From assembly GCF_004116405.1 (NCBI RefSeq), contig NZ_SDIC01000006.1:248001-312000 (forward strand): 64,000 nt of DNA, read 5' to 3'. This document shows positions 54,729-63,540 of this stretch, piece after piece; position 1 is the stretch's first letter; each line of letters opens with the position of its first letter. Below the pieces are notes generated by a model. The model did no database searches and had not been told where the DNA came from. It saw only the letters and a program-made list of their open reading frames with translations. This DNA comes from Halegenticoccus tardaugens (GTDB lineage: Archaea; Halobacteriota; Halobacteria; Halobacteriales; Haloferacaceae). The position numbers and the translations under genes are program-made.

Positions 54729-55322
54729 ATGGCGAGAGACGTCACCGACGTACACGAGGAGTACGGGGGCGACAGGCTCCCACCGGGGCAGCGCGAGACG
54801 TCCGCCTTCCCCGTGCTGTCGAAGAGCGGAACGCCGTCGTGGGAGCCGGACGAGTGGCGCTTCGACGCGTGGGGCGCGGTCGAGAACGACCTCGAACTCT
54901 CCTGGGAGGAGTTTCAGGACCTGCCGTCCGAGACGCAGATTCAGGACTTTCACTGCGTGACCGGCTGGAGCAAGTTCGACTGCGAGTTCACCGGCGTCGC
55001 GTTCCCCACCATCGCCGAGCGCGCCGGCGTGAGGGACGACGCCGTCCACGTGATGTTCCACGCGACTGACGGGTACACGACGAACCTCCCGCTCGACGCG
55101 TGCATGCGGGACGACGTGCTGTTCGTCTACGAGTACGAGGGCGACCCGCTGCCGGCGGACCACGGCGGGCCGCTCCGCGTCGTCACGCCGCACAGGTACG
55201 CCTACAAGGGGGCGAAGTGGGTCGACGGCGTCGAGTTCCTCACCGAGCCGGAGCGCGGCTACTGGGAGCTTCGCGGCTACTCGAACACGGCGAACCCGTG
55301 GAACGAAGAGCGCTATAGTTAG
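54729..55322 (+). CDS. sulfite oxidase-like molybdopterin-dependent oxidoreductase
   Basis: 197 residues from the ATG at 54729; a GTG at 54705 is possible. The core of the SUOX/YedY fold is present: ELSWEEFQDLPSETQIQDF, the molybdenum-ligating Cys76 in FHCVTGWSKFD, and GGPLRVVTPHRYAYKGAKWV. It is short compared with eukaryotic sulfite oxidases, lacking heme and dimer domains. There is no Tat signal, so it is probably cytoplasmic. Substrate unknown. Confidence 0.88.
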   Translation: MARDVTDVHEEYGGDRLPPGQRETSAFPVLSKSGTPSWEPDEWRFDAWGAVENDLELSWEEFQDLPSETQIQDFHCVTGWSKFDCEFTGVAFPTIAERAGVRDDAVHVMFHATDGYTTNLPLDACMRDDVLFVYEYEGDPLPADHGGPLRVVTPHRYAYKGAKWVDGVEFLTEPERGYWELRGYSNTANPWNEERYS

Positions 55323-55354
55323 GGTAAAGAGTCCGGGGTCCCGACCGATTGGTG

Positions 55355-56821
55355 ATGAACGCGCCGCGCGCGGACCGGACGGCCGCCGCCGAGGGGATCG
55401 TCAGCCGGGCGGTCCGCATCCCGCCGCCGTCGTTCCGGGCGGTCGTCCGCGAGGCCGCCGCGCCGCGGACGGTGTGGACCGCGCCCGACGAGGCGATGGT
55501 CGTCGGGAGCGGCGCGGCGGCGGCGCTCACCGCGTCCGGGCCGGATCGGTTTCGACGGATCCGCGAGACGGCGCGGGCGCTTTTCGCCGCCGGGGACGTC
55601 CACGCCGGCACCGAAGCCGCCTGTCCGCGGCTGTTCGGCGGCTTCGCGTTCCACGACGACCCAGACGGGCCCCCCGACGATCGCGACGGGACGACCGCCG
55701 CCGATCACGACCGAACCGACGCCCGGTCGGCGTGGAGCCGCTTCCCCGGCGCGCGCTTCGTCCTCCCGCGCGTGCAGGTCACCGACGCCGACAACGGGAC
55801 GTGGCTCACCGTCAACGCCGTCGGCCCGGACGCGACGCCCGCGGCGGTCGAAGCGCGGCTCGGCCGAGAGCGCGATCGCCTCGCCAGTCTCGCGGACCCG
55901 GGACCGATCGCGGACCCACCGGGCGTCGCCGCCCGGCGGCGGACGACCGACATCGACGACTGGCACGCGGGCGTGAACGCCGCGGTAGAGCGCATCCGCT
56001 CCGGCGAGCTTCGGAAGGTCGTCCTCGCGCAGGCGCTCGAGTGCACTCTCGGGTCGGAGCTGTCGGTCGCCGACGCGCTCGCGCGGCTGGGCGGGACGTA
56101 CCCCGACTGCCACCGCTTTCTCGTCGAGCCCGACCTCTCGAAGGGGGACCCGCGAGGAGCGCAAGACGGCTGCGCCGCCTCCGAAAAGCGAGCGAAGCGA
56201 GACGCCCCGCGGACGAGCTTCTTCGGCGCGACCCCGGAGCGCCTCGTTGGTCTCCGCGGTCGGACGGTCGAGACGGGGGCGCTCGCGGGAACGACCGGGC
56301 GGGGGGAGACGCCCGCCGAGGACGAGTGGCTCGCGGCGGAGCTCCGAAACAGCGAGAAGGACATCCACGAGCACGAACTCGTCGCCGAGACGATCCGCGA
56401 GCAGCTCGCGCCCTTCGCCGCCGCCGTCTCGACCGGCGAGCGGCGAATCCGCCGGCTGGCGACCGTCCAGCACCTCTGGACGCCGATCACCGCCGAACTC
56501 GACCGCGACGAGCACGTCCTCTCGCTCGTGGAGGCGCTGCACCCGACCCCGGCGGTGGGTGGTCTCCCGCCCGAACTGGCCATGGAGACGATCCGCGAGA
56601 CGGAACCGTTCGATCGCGGGTGGTACGCCGCGCCCGTCGGCTGGTTCGACGCGGCGGGCAACGGGACGTTCGCCGTCGCGCTGCGCTCTGCGGTCGCGTC
56701 GGGACGGACGGCGACGCTGTTCGCCGGCGTCGGCATCGTCGCCGACAGCGACCCGGATCGCGAGTGGGACGAGGTGCAGTTGAAGTACCGGCCGATCCTC
56801 GACGAGCTGGAGCGGCAGTAG
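55355..56821 (+). CDS. menF: isochorismate synthase
   Basis: Converts chorismate to isochorismate, the first step of menaquinone synthesis. 488 residues from the ATG at 55355. The chorismate-binding domain is clear: IRSGELRKVVLAQALE, FFGATPERLVGLRG, ALAGTTGRGETPAEDEWLA, EHELVAETIREQLAPF, LWTPITAELDRDEHVLSLVE, LHPTPAVGGLPPELA and FAGVGIVADSDPDREWDE (metal Glu). Followed by menD with a 97-bp gap. Confidence 0.95.
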   Translation: MNAPRADRTAAAEGIVSRAVRIPPPSFRAVVREAAAPRTVWTAPDEAMVVGSGAAAALTASGPDRFRRIRETARALFAAGDVHAGTEAACPRLFGGFAFHDDPDGPPDDRDGTTAADHDRTDARSAWSRFPGARFVLPRVQVTDADNGTWLTVNAVGPDATPAAVEARLGRERDRLASLADPGPIADPPGVAARRRTTDIDDWHAGVNAAVERIRSGELRKVVLAQALECTLGSELSVADALARLGGTYPDCHRFLVEPDLSKGDPRGAQDGCAASEKRAKRDAPRTSFFGATPERLVGLRGRTVETGALAGTTGRGETPAEDEWLAAELRNSEKDIHEHELVAETIREQLAPFAAAVSTGERRIRRLATVQHLWTPITAELDRDEHVLSLVEALHPTPAVGGLPPELAMETIRETEPFDRGWYAAPVGWFDAAGNGTFAVALRSAVASGRTATLFAGVGIVADSDPDREWDEVQLKYRPILDELERQ

Positions 56822-56918
56822 GGCCGGCTATCGCGGGACTCCCGCCGGCTGACGAGAAACGCGTCTCCGCGCGACCCGTCCCGACGGAGTATTGACGCTC
56901 GCCTCACAAGCGTCGGCG

Positions 56919-58673
56919 ATGACCGCACCGAACCGGAACACGCTCTGGGCACGGGTCTTCGTCGACGAACTCGCGGCGGCCGGCGTCTCGGCCGCCTGCA
57001 TCACGCCGGGGAGCCGGTCGACGCCGCTGACGGCCGCGTTCGCGCGTCACGAGGAGATCGACGTCTTCTCGCACCTCGACGAACGCGCGTCGGCCTTCTT
57101 CGCGCTCGGCCGGGCGCGCCGGACCGGCGACGTGACGCCGCTCGTCTGCACCTCGGGCACGGCGGCGGCGAACTACCACCCCGCCGTGATCGAGGCGTCG
57201 CAGGCGCGGGTGCCGATGCTCCTCCTGACGGCGGACCGGCCGCCGGAACTCCGCGACGGCGGGGCGAACCAGACGATCGACCAGGAGAAGCTCTACGGCG
57301 ACGCCGTCCGATGGTACAGGGATCTCCCGGAGCCGGAGGCGGAGCCGCGGAAGCTCCGGTCGCTTCGGACGACCGCCGCGCGCGCGCTCGCCGAGGCGAC
57401 GGGCACCCCCGCCGGACCGGTCCACCTCAACTTCCCGTTCCGCAAGCCGCTGGAACCGACGCCGGTGCCCGGCGACGTCCCGGACGACCTCCCGGCGCTC
57501 GCCGCCGACGGGCGCGAGGGGGCGTTCCTCCGAACGGCGGCCGGCGCGCCGGAACTCGACGACCGCGAGGTTCGACGAATCGCGGAGGCGCTGTCGACCG
57601 ACCGCGGCCTCGTCGTCGCCGGGCCCGCCGATCCCCCGGGATTCGACAGGGAGGCGATCGCGGCGCTCGGCCACGCGACCGGCTTTCCGATCCTCGCGGA
57701 CCCGCTCTCGGGCCTCCGCTTCGGCGGGCACACGCGCGTCCTGCCCGTCGCGGGCGGCTACGACGGCTACCTCGATCCGGCCGTCACCCGATCGTGGCCC
57801 GATCCCGAGGTCGTCCTCCGGATCGGCGCGTCGCCAACCTCGAAGCCCCTCCTGGAGTACCTCGCCCGGATCGACGCGCGACAGTTGCTCGTCGACCCCG
57901 CCGGCGAGCCGCGGGAGGCGGCGTTCGTCGCGTCCGACCTCGTCGTCGCCGACCCGTCGCGGCTCGCCGCACGCCTCTCGCGGCTCCTCGGCGGGGCGGG
58001 CGCGGCCGATACCGAGTGGCGCGCGCTGTTCGAGCGGGCCGAGCGGATCCACTGGGAGGCCGTCGCCGACGCCGACGGGTTCTTCGAGGGTCGCGTCCTC
58101 GCCGACGTGGCCGACCTCACGCCGGAACCCTCGACGCTGTTCGTCTCGAACAGCATGCCCGTCCGCGACGCGGACCGGTTCGCCCGCCCGACGTCGAAGA
58201 GCCTCACCGTCCTCGGCAACCGCGGCGCGAGCGGCATCGACGGAATCGCGAGCACCGCGCTCGGCGCGGGCAGCGCCACGACGGACCACCTGACGCTCGT
58301 CGTCGGCGATCTGGCGTACTACCACGACCTGTCCGGCCTGCTCGCCGTCGGTCGCTGCGACGTGGACGCGACGATCGTCCTCGTCAACAACGACGGCGGC
58401 GGCATCTTCCACACGCTCCCCATCGAATCGTTCGATCCGCCCTTCACGTCGCACTTTAAGACCCCCCACGGCCTCGACTTCGAGCCGACCGGGGACCTGT
58501 TCGGCCTCGACTACGTCCGCGCCGACGACCGGGAGTCGTTCCGCGACGCGTACGCCGAGGCGGTCGCCGCCCCGGGTTCGACCCTCGTCGAGGCCGTCAC
58601 GGACGCCGAGGAGAGCCACCGACGCCGCGAGGCGATCGCGACGAGCGTCCGCGAGGCGCTCCGATCCGACTGA
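56919..58673 (+). CDS. menD: 2-succinyl-5-enolpyruvyl-6-hydroxy-3-cyclohexene-1-carboxylate synthase
   Basis: Thiamine-diphosphate enzyme that joins isochorismate and 2-oxoglutarate. 584 residues from the ATG at 56919, 27 nt after AGTATTGAC. ITPGSRSTPLTAAFARH, FSHLDERASAFFALG (catalytic Glu), CTSGTAAANYHPAVIEA and, at the end, GDLAYYHDLSGLLAV and VLVNNDGGGIFHTLP (the metal Asp-Asn motif) are all MenD signatures. Confidence 0.96.
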   Translation: MTAPNRNTLWARVFVDELAAAGVSAACITPGSRSTPLTAAFARHEEIDVFSHLDERASAFFALGRARRTGDVTPLVCTSGTAAANYHPAVIEASQARVPMLLLTADRPPELRDGGANQTIDQEKLYGDAVRWYRDLPEPEAEPRKLRSLRTTAARALAEATGTPAGPVHLNFPFRKPLEPTPVPGDVPDDLPALAADGREGAFLRTAAGAPELDDREVRRIAEALSTDRGLVVAGPADPPGFDREAIAALGHATGFPILADPLSGLRFGGHTRVLPVAGGYDGYLDPAVTRSWPDPEVVLRIGASPTSKPLLEYLARIDARQLLVDPAGEPREAAFVASDLVVADPSRLAARLSRLLGGAGAADTEWRALFERAERIHWEAVADADGFFEGRVLADVADLTPEPSTLFVSNSMPVRDADRFARPTSKSLTVLGNRGASGIDGIASTALGAGSATTDHLTLVVGDLAYYHDLSGLLAVGRCDVDATIVLVNNDGGGIFHTLPIESFDPPFTSHFKTPHGLDFEPTGDLFGLDYVRADDRESFRDAYAEAVAAPGSTLVEAVTDAEESHRRREAIATSVREALRSD

Positions 58674-58740
58674 TCGCGTCGGCGCTCGCGGAGCGGTCAC
58701 GACGGCAAACAGTTTTGTCCGATGACACGGTAGCGAGCGC

Positions 58741-59076
58741 ATGCCCTCCGCCGCGTGGAACGTCGCCGTCTGGACCGCCATCACAGCGATTCTCGCGTAC
58801 TTCTTCGTCTTCGTTCAGCGACCGCTCGTCGGCGTGCTCCTCGCGGCGGCGTTCTACGCGCTCGCGTGGATCCTCGCCGAGTACTCGGCTTCGGCCGGAC
58901 TCACGCCCGCGTTCAGCACCGGCAGGGCCGTCGTCACCGCCGTCGTCGTCGTCCTCGTGCTCGCGTACGCACTGCTCGTCGCCGGGCAGATACTGCTCGG
59001 CCTGCTCGCCGCGGCCACGGTCCTCGCGGTCGCCTGGCTGACGAGCCCCACGGGACCGCTGGCGAAACCGAGGTAG
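58741..59076 (+). CDS. small membrane protein in the men cluster
   Basis: 111 residues with about four membrane segments (roughly 5-25, 30-47, 61-83 and 85-101), ending SPTGPLAKPR. No family recognised. CAGTTTTGTC is centred about 27 nt before the ATG. It stands between menD and menB, so a role linked to quinone or membrane metabolism is possible but unproven. Confidence 0.65.
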   Translation: MPSAAWNVAVWTAITAILAYFFVFVQRPLVGVLLAAAFYALAWILAEYSASAGLTPAFSTGRAVVTAVVVVLVLAYALLVAGQILLGLLAAATVLAVAWLTSPTGPLAKPR

Positions 59077-59159
59077 CCTTCGCCGGCGACCCGGTTCGAG
59101 TCGGGACGCGCCGAACTGACGTCCGAGGACTTATTGGGGATTCGACGCAACCCAGGGGT

Positions 59160-59654
59160 ATGGCTGGACGCCGCGGATTCGACTACGCCGCCGACGAGCG
59201 CCAGCTGCGGCCGCGCGAGGAGAACGACGCGGTCGGCACGTGGCTCGAAACGCTCTTCGACGGGACCGTCGAGGTGATCGTCTTCGGGCTGCCGACGCTG
59301 CTGTGGGTCGCGCTGTCGCAGGGGGCGGTGACGACGCTCGTCGCGATCGTCTCGCTTTCCGCGGCGGCGTTCGGCATCGGCGCGGTTCGGAACGACCGCC
59401 TCCGCGTCGGTCCGCCGTGGCCGCCGGTGTCGCCGTCCCTGGCCGCGCTCCGCGTCGGCTACTACAACCTGCTGTTCGTCGCCGTCTCCCTCGCGACGCC
59501 CCGCGTGGTTCCCGAATCCGTCACCGGAATCGACCTCCCGTGGTCGTCGACGGACGTCGTCGTCGCGGGCGCGGTGGCGGCCGGGGCGACGCTCGCCGCC
59601 GTCGTCGCGTTTCCTTCGATCGCGATCCGAATCGAAGAATACCGCGACCGGTGA
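59160..59654 (+). CDS. membrane protein in the men cluster
   Basis: 164 residues from the ATG at 59160, 27 nt after ACTTATTGG. A 35-residue charged N-terminus (RRGFDYAADERQLRPREEND) precedes four hydrophobic segments, ending AIRIEEYRDR. I do not recognise the family. Same strand as menB, with a 111-bp gap. Confidence 0.68.
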   Translation: MAGRRGFDYAADERQLRPREENDAVGTWLETLFDGTVEVIVFGLPTLLWVALSQGAVTTLVAIVSLSAAAFGIGAVRNDRLRVGPPWPPVSPSLAALRVGYYNLLFVAVSLATPRVVPESVTGIDLPWSSTDVVVAGAVAAGATLAAVVAFPSIAIRIEEYRDR

Positions 59655-59765
59655 TCGTAGACGCGGAATCGCCGCCGCGGCGCGGGCCGCGAGGCCGCCG
59701 ACCCGTCGCGGCCGCGTCGCCTTCGGACGGGAATCTTTTTGCGCTCGCCGACCCCCGTCTCGGGC

Positions 59766-60677
59766 ATGATCTCGGAGATTATGGACGCCGACCGCTGGGA
59801 GGAGGTCACGGGGGAGTTCGAGGACGTCACCTACCACCGGGCGGTGGACGTGCCGGCGGTCCGCATCGCCTTCGACCGCCCGGAGGTGCGGAACGCCTTC
59901 CGCCCCGGCACGGTCGACGAACTCTACGCGGCGCTCGACCACGCCAGAAAGCGGGCCGACGTCGGCTGCGTCCTCCTGACGGGGAACGGTCCCTCGCCGA
60001 AGGACGGCGGCTGGGCGTTCTGCGCCGGCGGCGACCAGTCCGTCCGGGGCGACTCGGGGTACGAGTACCGCGACGACGACGAGGCGGCGGCCGACAACGA
60101 TCCCGCCGTCCGCGAGGCGAGGGCCGGCCGCCTGCACGTCCTCGAAGTCCAGCGGCTCATCCGCTTCATGCCGAAGCCCGTCGTCGCGGTGGTGCCGGGG
60201 TGGGCCGTCGGCGGCGGCCACTCGCTGCACGTCGTCTGCGACCTCACGCTCGCCTCCGAGGAGCGCGCGAAGTTCCTCCAGACCGACCCCGACGTGGCCT
60301 CCTTCGACGGCGGGTTCGGCTCCGCCTACCTCGCCCGGCAGATCGGCCAGAAGCGGGCCCGCGAGGTGTTCTTCCGCGGAAAGACCTACTCCGCCGCGGA
60401 GGCGGTCGAGATGGGGATGGCGAACGAGGCGGTCCCGCACGAGAAGCTGGAGTCGGTCGCGCTGGAGTGGGCCGACGAGATCACGAAGAAGAGTCCCACG
60501 GCGATCCGGATGCTGAAGTTCGCGTTCAACATGGCCGACGACGGAATGGTCGGCCAGCAGGTGTTCGCGGGCGAGGCGACGCGCCTCGCGTACATGACCG
60601 AGGAGGCCCGGGAGGGCCGCGACGCCTTCCTGGAGAAGCGCGAGCCGGACTTCTCGCGGTTCCCCTGGCACTACTGA
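59766..60677 (+). CDS. menB: 1,4-dihydroxy-2-naphthoyl-CoA synthase
   Basis: Closes the naphthoquinone ring from o-succinylbenzoyl-CoA. 303 residues from the ATG at 59766, after AATCTTTTTG. The crotonase fold has WAFCAGGDQSVRG (oxyanion hole and Asp of the MenB family), VPGWAVGGGHSLHVVCDLT, FDGGFGSAYLARQIG and LQTDPDVASFDGG. It ends with the family's EKREPDFSRFPWHY. Confidence 0.96.
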   Translation: MISEIMDADRWEEVTGEFEDVTYHRAVDVPAVRIAFDRPEVRNAFRPGTVDELYAALDHARKRADVGCVLLTGNGPSPKDGGWAFCAGGDQSVRGDSGYEYRDDDEAAADNDPAVREARAGRLHVLEVQRLIRFMPKPVVAVVPGWAVGGGHSLHVVCDLTLASEERAKFLQTDPDVASFDGGFGSAYLARQIGQKRAREVFFRGKTYSAAEAVEMGMANEAVPHEKLESVALEWADEITKKSPTAIRMLKFAFNMADDGMVGQQVFAGEATRLAYMTEEAREGRDAFLEKREPDFSRFPWHY

Positions 60678-61169
60678 CGTTTTCCGCCTCTCAGGGGCGC
60701 TCACGGGGCCTCGTCGATGCCGAACGTTGCTCCCCGATTGGCGTCTGTCGCGCCCGCCTGGACGCGAGGTGAAATTCTTCGCGTCGCAATACCCTCGGAC
60801 GTCACTCGTCTTCTTCGCCGGGTTCGAGCGGGAACCTCTCCACCTCGAAGTGTATCTTTCCCACGGACGGTGTTCAGCTAGGACGGAGTGGTTGCCTTCG
60901 GGAGGAGTGAAACCACGTCGAAAGCCCCCGCCGTCTCAGCTCCCGCGGCTCGCTGCGCTCCTCGCTCGCGCTGCGGTGCTTACGTCGCCGGGGTTCGCCG
61001 AGACGGCGGCCCCTTTCAGTCCCACCCGCGTCAGTTGTTCAGCCACCCACCGCGGGTGTGACTTTCGAGGTGTTCACAGCTGTTTCACAGCCAGTCCAAG
61101 CGTACTCTAAACGCTGTCGTTCCCACGGAGAGTCGAATCGTCACGCACCTCCGACGAGACGACGTCCGC
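60678..61169. other. 492-bp intergenic region with an inverted-repeat element
   Basis: Between menB and the MFS gene. It contains a perfect 10-bp inverted repeat (60928-60937 and 61000-61009) inside a longer imperfect one, with a core rich in GCTCGCT-like words. No coding sequence is convincing; the open frame 60727-61110 has no domain and an untypical composition. Confidence 0.5.
60918..61019. repeat. imperfect inverted repeat, possible non-autonomous mobile element or structured RNA
   Basis: Outer arms 60918-60937 and 61000-61019 match at about 15 of 20 positions when one is reversed (CCGCCGTCTC and GAGACGGCGG are exact). The sequence TGGGACTGAAAGGGG on the reverse strand is one I believe recurs in other haloarchaeal intergenic regions, but I cannot verify that here. 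No transposase is nearby. Confidence 0.4.
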
Positions 61170-62468
61170 TCAGTCGCCGCCGGTCCCCGCTCCCTTCGCT
61201 CCGGTCCCGGCGCCGTCGACGCGGCGGACGATGGTCCCGACGAGCGCCACGGCGAGGAGGGCGACCGCGGCGATGGCCGCGAACGCCGGGCGGAGGCCGC
61301 TCGACTCGATGAGCGCGCCGAAGATCGGCGGCGCGACGGCGTTGCCGATCATGATGCCGACCGTGATCACGGCGAAGTTCTTCCCGACGTCGCCGCGGGC
61401 GGAGAGCGCGTCGGCCAGCTTGTCGCGGGCGGGGAGGCTGAGGCTCCCGACGCTTCCGGCGAAGACCGCACAGGCGGCCGCGACGAGCGGTGGGACGGCG
61501 AACGACGCGAGCGCGAACACGAACGCCGCGACGAGGAGGTAGCTGCCGACGAGGACGGGTCCGGGGCCGACCCTGTCGGCGAGGTCGCAGCCGACCAGGA
61601 TGAGACCGGCGCCGACGACGAACGCCGCCGACAGCGCGAGATTCGCCGTTCCGGGGTCCAGTCCGTAGCCCTCCGAGAGGAGCACGACGACGAACGAGGT
61701 GACGCCCCACATCACCGTCGAGGCGACGAGCGCGAACAGCCCCAGCCCGAGGATGCCAGGGGCCGACGTGATCGATCGAACTCCGGCGCGAAGCCGATCG
61801 CGGACCGACCGCGGTTTCCGCCCGGCGGACGCATTCACGTCCACGTCCACGTTCGGCCGCCGCACCGACGGGTCGACGCCGCGCAGGAGGATCGCTATCG
61901 CGACCGCCGCGTACAGGAGGCCGGCCCCGCCGATCAGTCCGAACGCGTGCCGCCACGTCAGCGCCGGGTGGGCGACGATCGCGGTGATGAGCGCGGGCGG
62001 CGCCGCGAAGCCGAGGTTGCCGGCGAAGCCGTGGACGCTGAACGCCCGCGCTCGGTTGCGCTCCGCGGTCGCGTCCGCGAGGAGCGGGAAGTGCGCGGGG
62101 TGGTGGCCAGCGACGCCGAGTCCGACGACGATCTGCCCGACGAGCAGCCACTCGAACGTCGGTGCGAGCGCCAAGATTAGGGCACCGATCGATCCGAGTG
62201 TCAGACAGAGCCCGAGCGTCAGCGTCCGATCGCGGTTGTCCGCGAGATACCCGTACGGGAGCTGACAGGCCGTGTTGACGAACGCCTGCGCGCCCATGGC
62301 GACGCCGAGCGCCGCGAGGCTGACGTCGAACTCGCGGGCGAGCGCCGGCAGCACCGGCGGCAACAGCACGAGGTACATGTGGTTCGCGACGTGCGATCCG
62401 CTGACGAGACCGACGACGAGGGCCGTCCCGCGGGGGACGTCGGACGCGGAGCGTCGGAGCGTGCGCAC
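61170..62468 (-). CDS. MFS transporter
   Basis: 432 residues with 12 membrane segments. The N-half has LPYGYLADNRDRTLTLGL, an equivalent of the MFS motif between helices 2 and 3 (G-X3-D-R/K), and LAGVAGHHPAHFPLLA follows (fused here from VGLGVAGHHPAHFP). A cytoplasmic loop with DVDVNASAGRKPRSVRD divides the halves. Substrate unknown. It is on the opposite strand from the surrounding men genes. Confidence 0.88.
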   Translation of the reverse strand: MRTLRRSASDVPRGTALVVGLVSGSHVANHMYLVLLPPVLPALAREFDVSLAALGVAMGAQAFVNTACQLPYGYLADNRDRTLTLGLCLTLGSIGALILALAPTFEWLLVGQIVVGLGVAGHHPAHFPLLADATAERNRARAFSVHGFAGNLGFAAPPALITAIVAHPALTWRHAFGLIGGAGLLYAAVAIAILLRGVDPSVRRPNVDVDVNASAGRKPRSVRDRLRAGVRSITSAPGILGLGLFALVASTVMWGVTSFVVVLLSEGYGLDPGTANLALSAAFVVGAGLILVGCDLADRVGPGPVLVGSYLLVAAFVFALASFAVPPLVAAACAVFAGSVGSLSLPARDKLADALSARGDVGKNFAVITVGIMIGNAVAPPIFGALIESSGLRPAFAAIAAVALLAVALVGTIVRRVDGAGTGAKGAGTGGD

Positions 62469-62603
62469 CGACGGAGCGACGCACAGCGCGCGGGAGTAGT
62501 TACCGGTCCCGGAGAGCCGCGCCGGGCCCGGGTCCGTTCCGGCCGCCGCGCTGGTCGTCGCGAATCCGAACCTTCACCCTCCCGGCGATCCCACACGCCG
62601 GTA

Positions 62604-63539
62604 ATGAGTACGCAGAACGTCTCGCGGACGAGGGCCTGGCTGATGGCCGCCCGCCCGCAGACGCTCCCGGCGGCCGCCGCGCCGGTGCTCGTCGGCGTCG
62701 GCCTCGCGCTCGGCGACGGCGTGTTCGCCGCCCTCCCGGCGTTCGCGGCGTTCGTCGGCGCGGCGCTCATCCAGATCGGCACCAACTTCGCGAACGACTA
62801 CTACGACGCGATCCAGGGCGCGGACACCGACGCGCGGGAGGGGTTCACCCGCGTCACGCAGTCCGGACTCATCCCGCCCGAGGAGGTGAAGCGTGCGACC
62901 TATCTCACCTTCGCCGCGGCGATCATCGTCGGCACCTACCTCGTCTACGTCGGCGGCGTCCCGATCCTCGTCGTCGGCCTCCTGTCCGTCGCCAGCGGCG
63001 TCGCCTACACCGGCGGCCCGTACCCCCTCGGGTACCACGGCCTCGGCGACCTCTTCGTCTTCGTCTTCTTCGGCGTGGTCGCCGTCACCGGGACGTACTA
63101 CGTGCAGGCGGCGTCGATCCTCGCGTCGCCGTTCCCGCTCGGCGTGCCGCCGGGGACCGTCACGCTCGCCGCCGTCGTCGCCAGCCTGCCGATCGCCGCC
63201 ATCTCGACGGACATCCTCGTCGTGAACAACGTCCGCGACCGCGAGGAGGACGCCGAGACGGGCAAGCGGACGCTCGCGGTCCGATTCGGTTACGGGTTCA
63301 GCCGCGCGCAGTACGTCGGCCTGCTCGCGCTCGCGTACGCCGTGCCGGTCTGGCTCTGGTTCGCCGCCGACCACTCGCCCGCGGTGCTGCTCCCGTGGCT
63401 CACGCTCCCCCTCGCGGTCCGCGTCTCCCGAACCGTCCTCTCCGAGACGGGCGGCGCGGCGCTGAACCCGGCGCTCGAACGGACCGGCAAGCTGCTCGCG
63501 GCGTTCGCGCTGCTCTTCGCCGTCGGGCTGGCGGTGTGA
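62604..63539 (+). CDS. menA: 1,4-dihydroxy-2-naphthoate polyprenyltransferase
   Basis: Attaches the prenyl chain to dihydroxynaphthoate in the membrane. 311 residues from the ATG at 62604, about nine membrane segments. TNFANDYYDAIQGADTD is the first Asp-rich prenyl-diphosphate motif (N-X3-D-X3-D) and VVNNVRDREEDAETGKRTLA the second. The start WLMAARPQTLPAAAAPVLVG is typical of MenA. The stop is one base from the menC ATG. Confidence 0.95.
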   Translation: MSTQNVSRTRAWLMAARPQTLPAAAAPVLVGVGLALGDGVFAALPAFAAFVGAALIQIGTNFANDYYDAIQGADTDAREGFTRVTQSGLIPPEEVKRATYLTFAAAIIVGTYLVYVGGVPILVVGLLSVASGVAYTGGPYPLGYHGLGDLFVFVFFGVVAVTGTYYVQAASILASPFPLGVPPGTVTLAAVVASLPIAAISTDILVVNNVRDREEDAETGKRTLAVRFGYGFSRAQYVGLLALAYAVPVWLWFAADHSPAVLLPWLTLPLAVRVSRTVLSETGGAALNPALERTGKLLAAFALLFAVGLAV

Positions 63540-63540
63540 G

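Noticed and set aside
60727..61110. 127-codon open frame downstream of menB
   Set aside because: It runs through the inverted-repeat element, has no domain and an unusual composition for a haloarchaeal protein.
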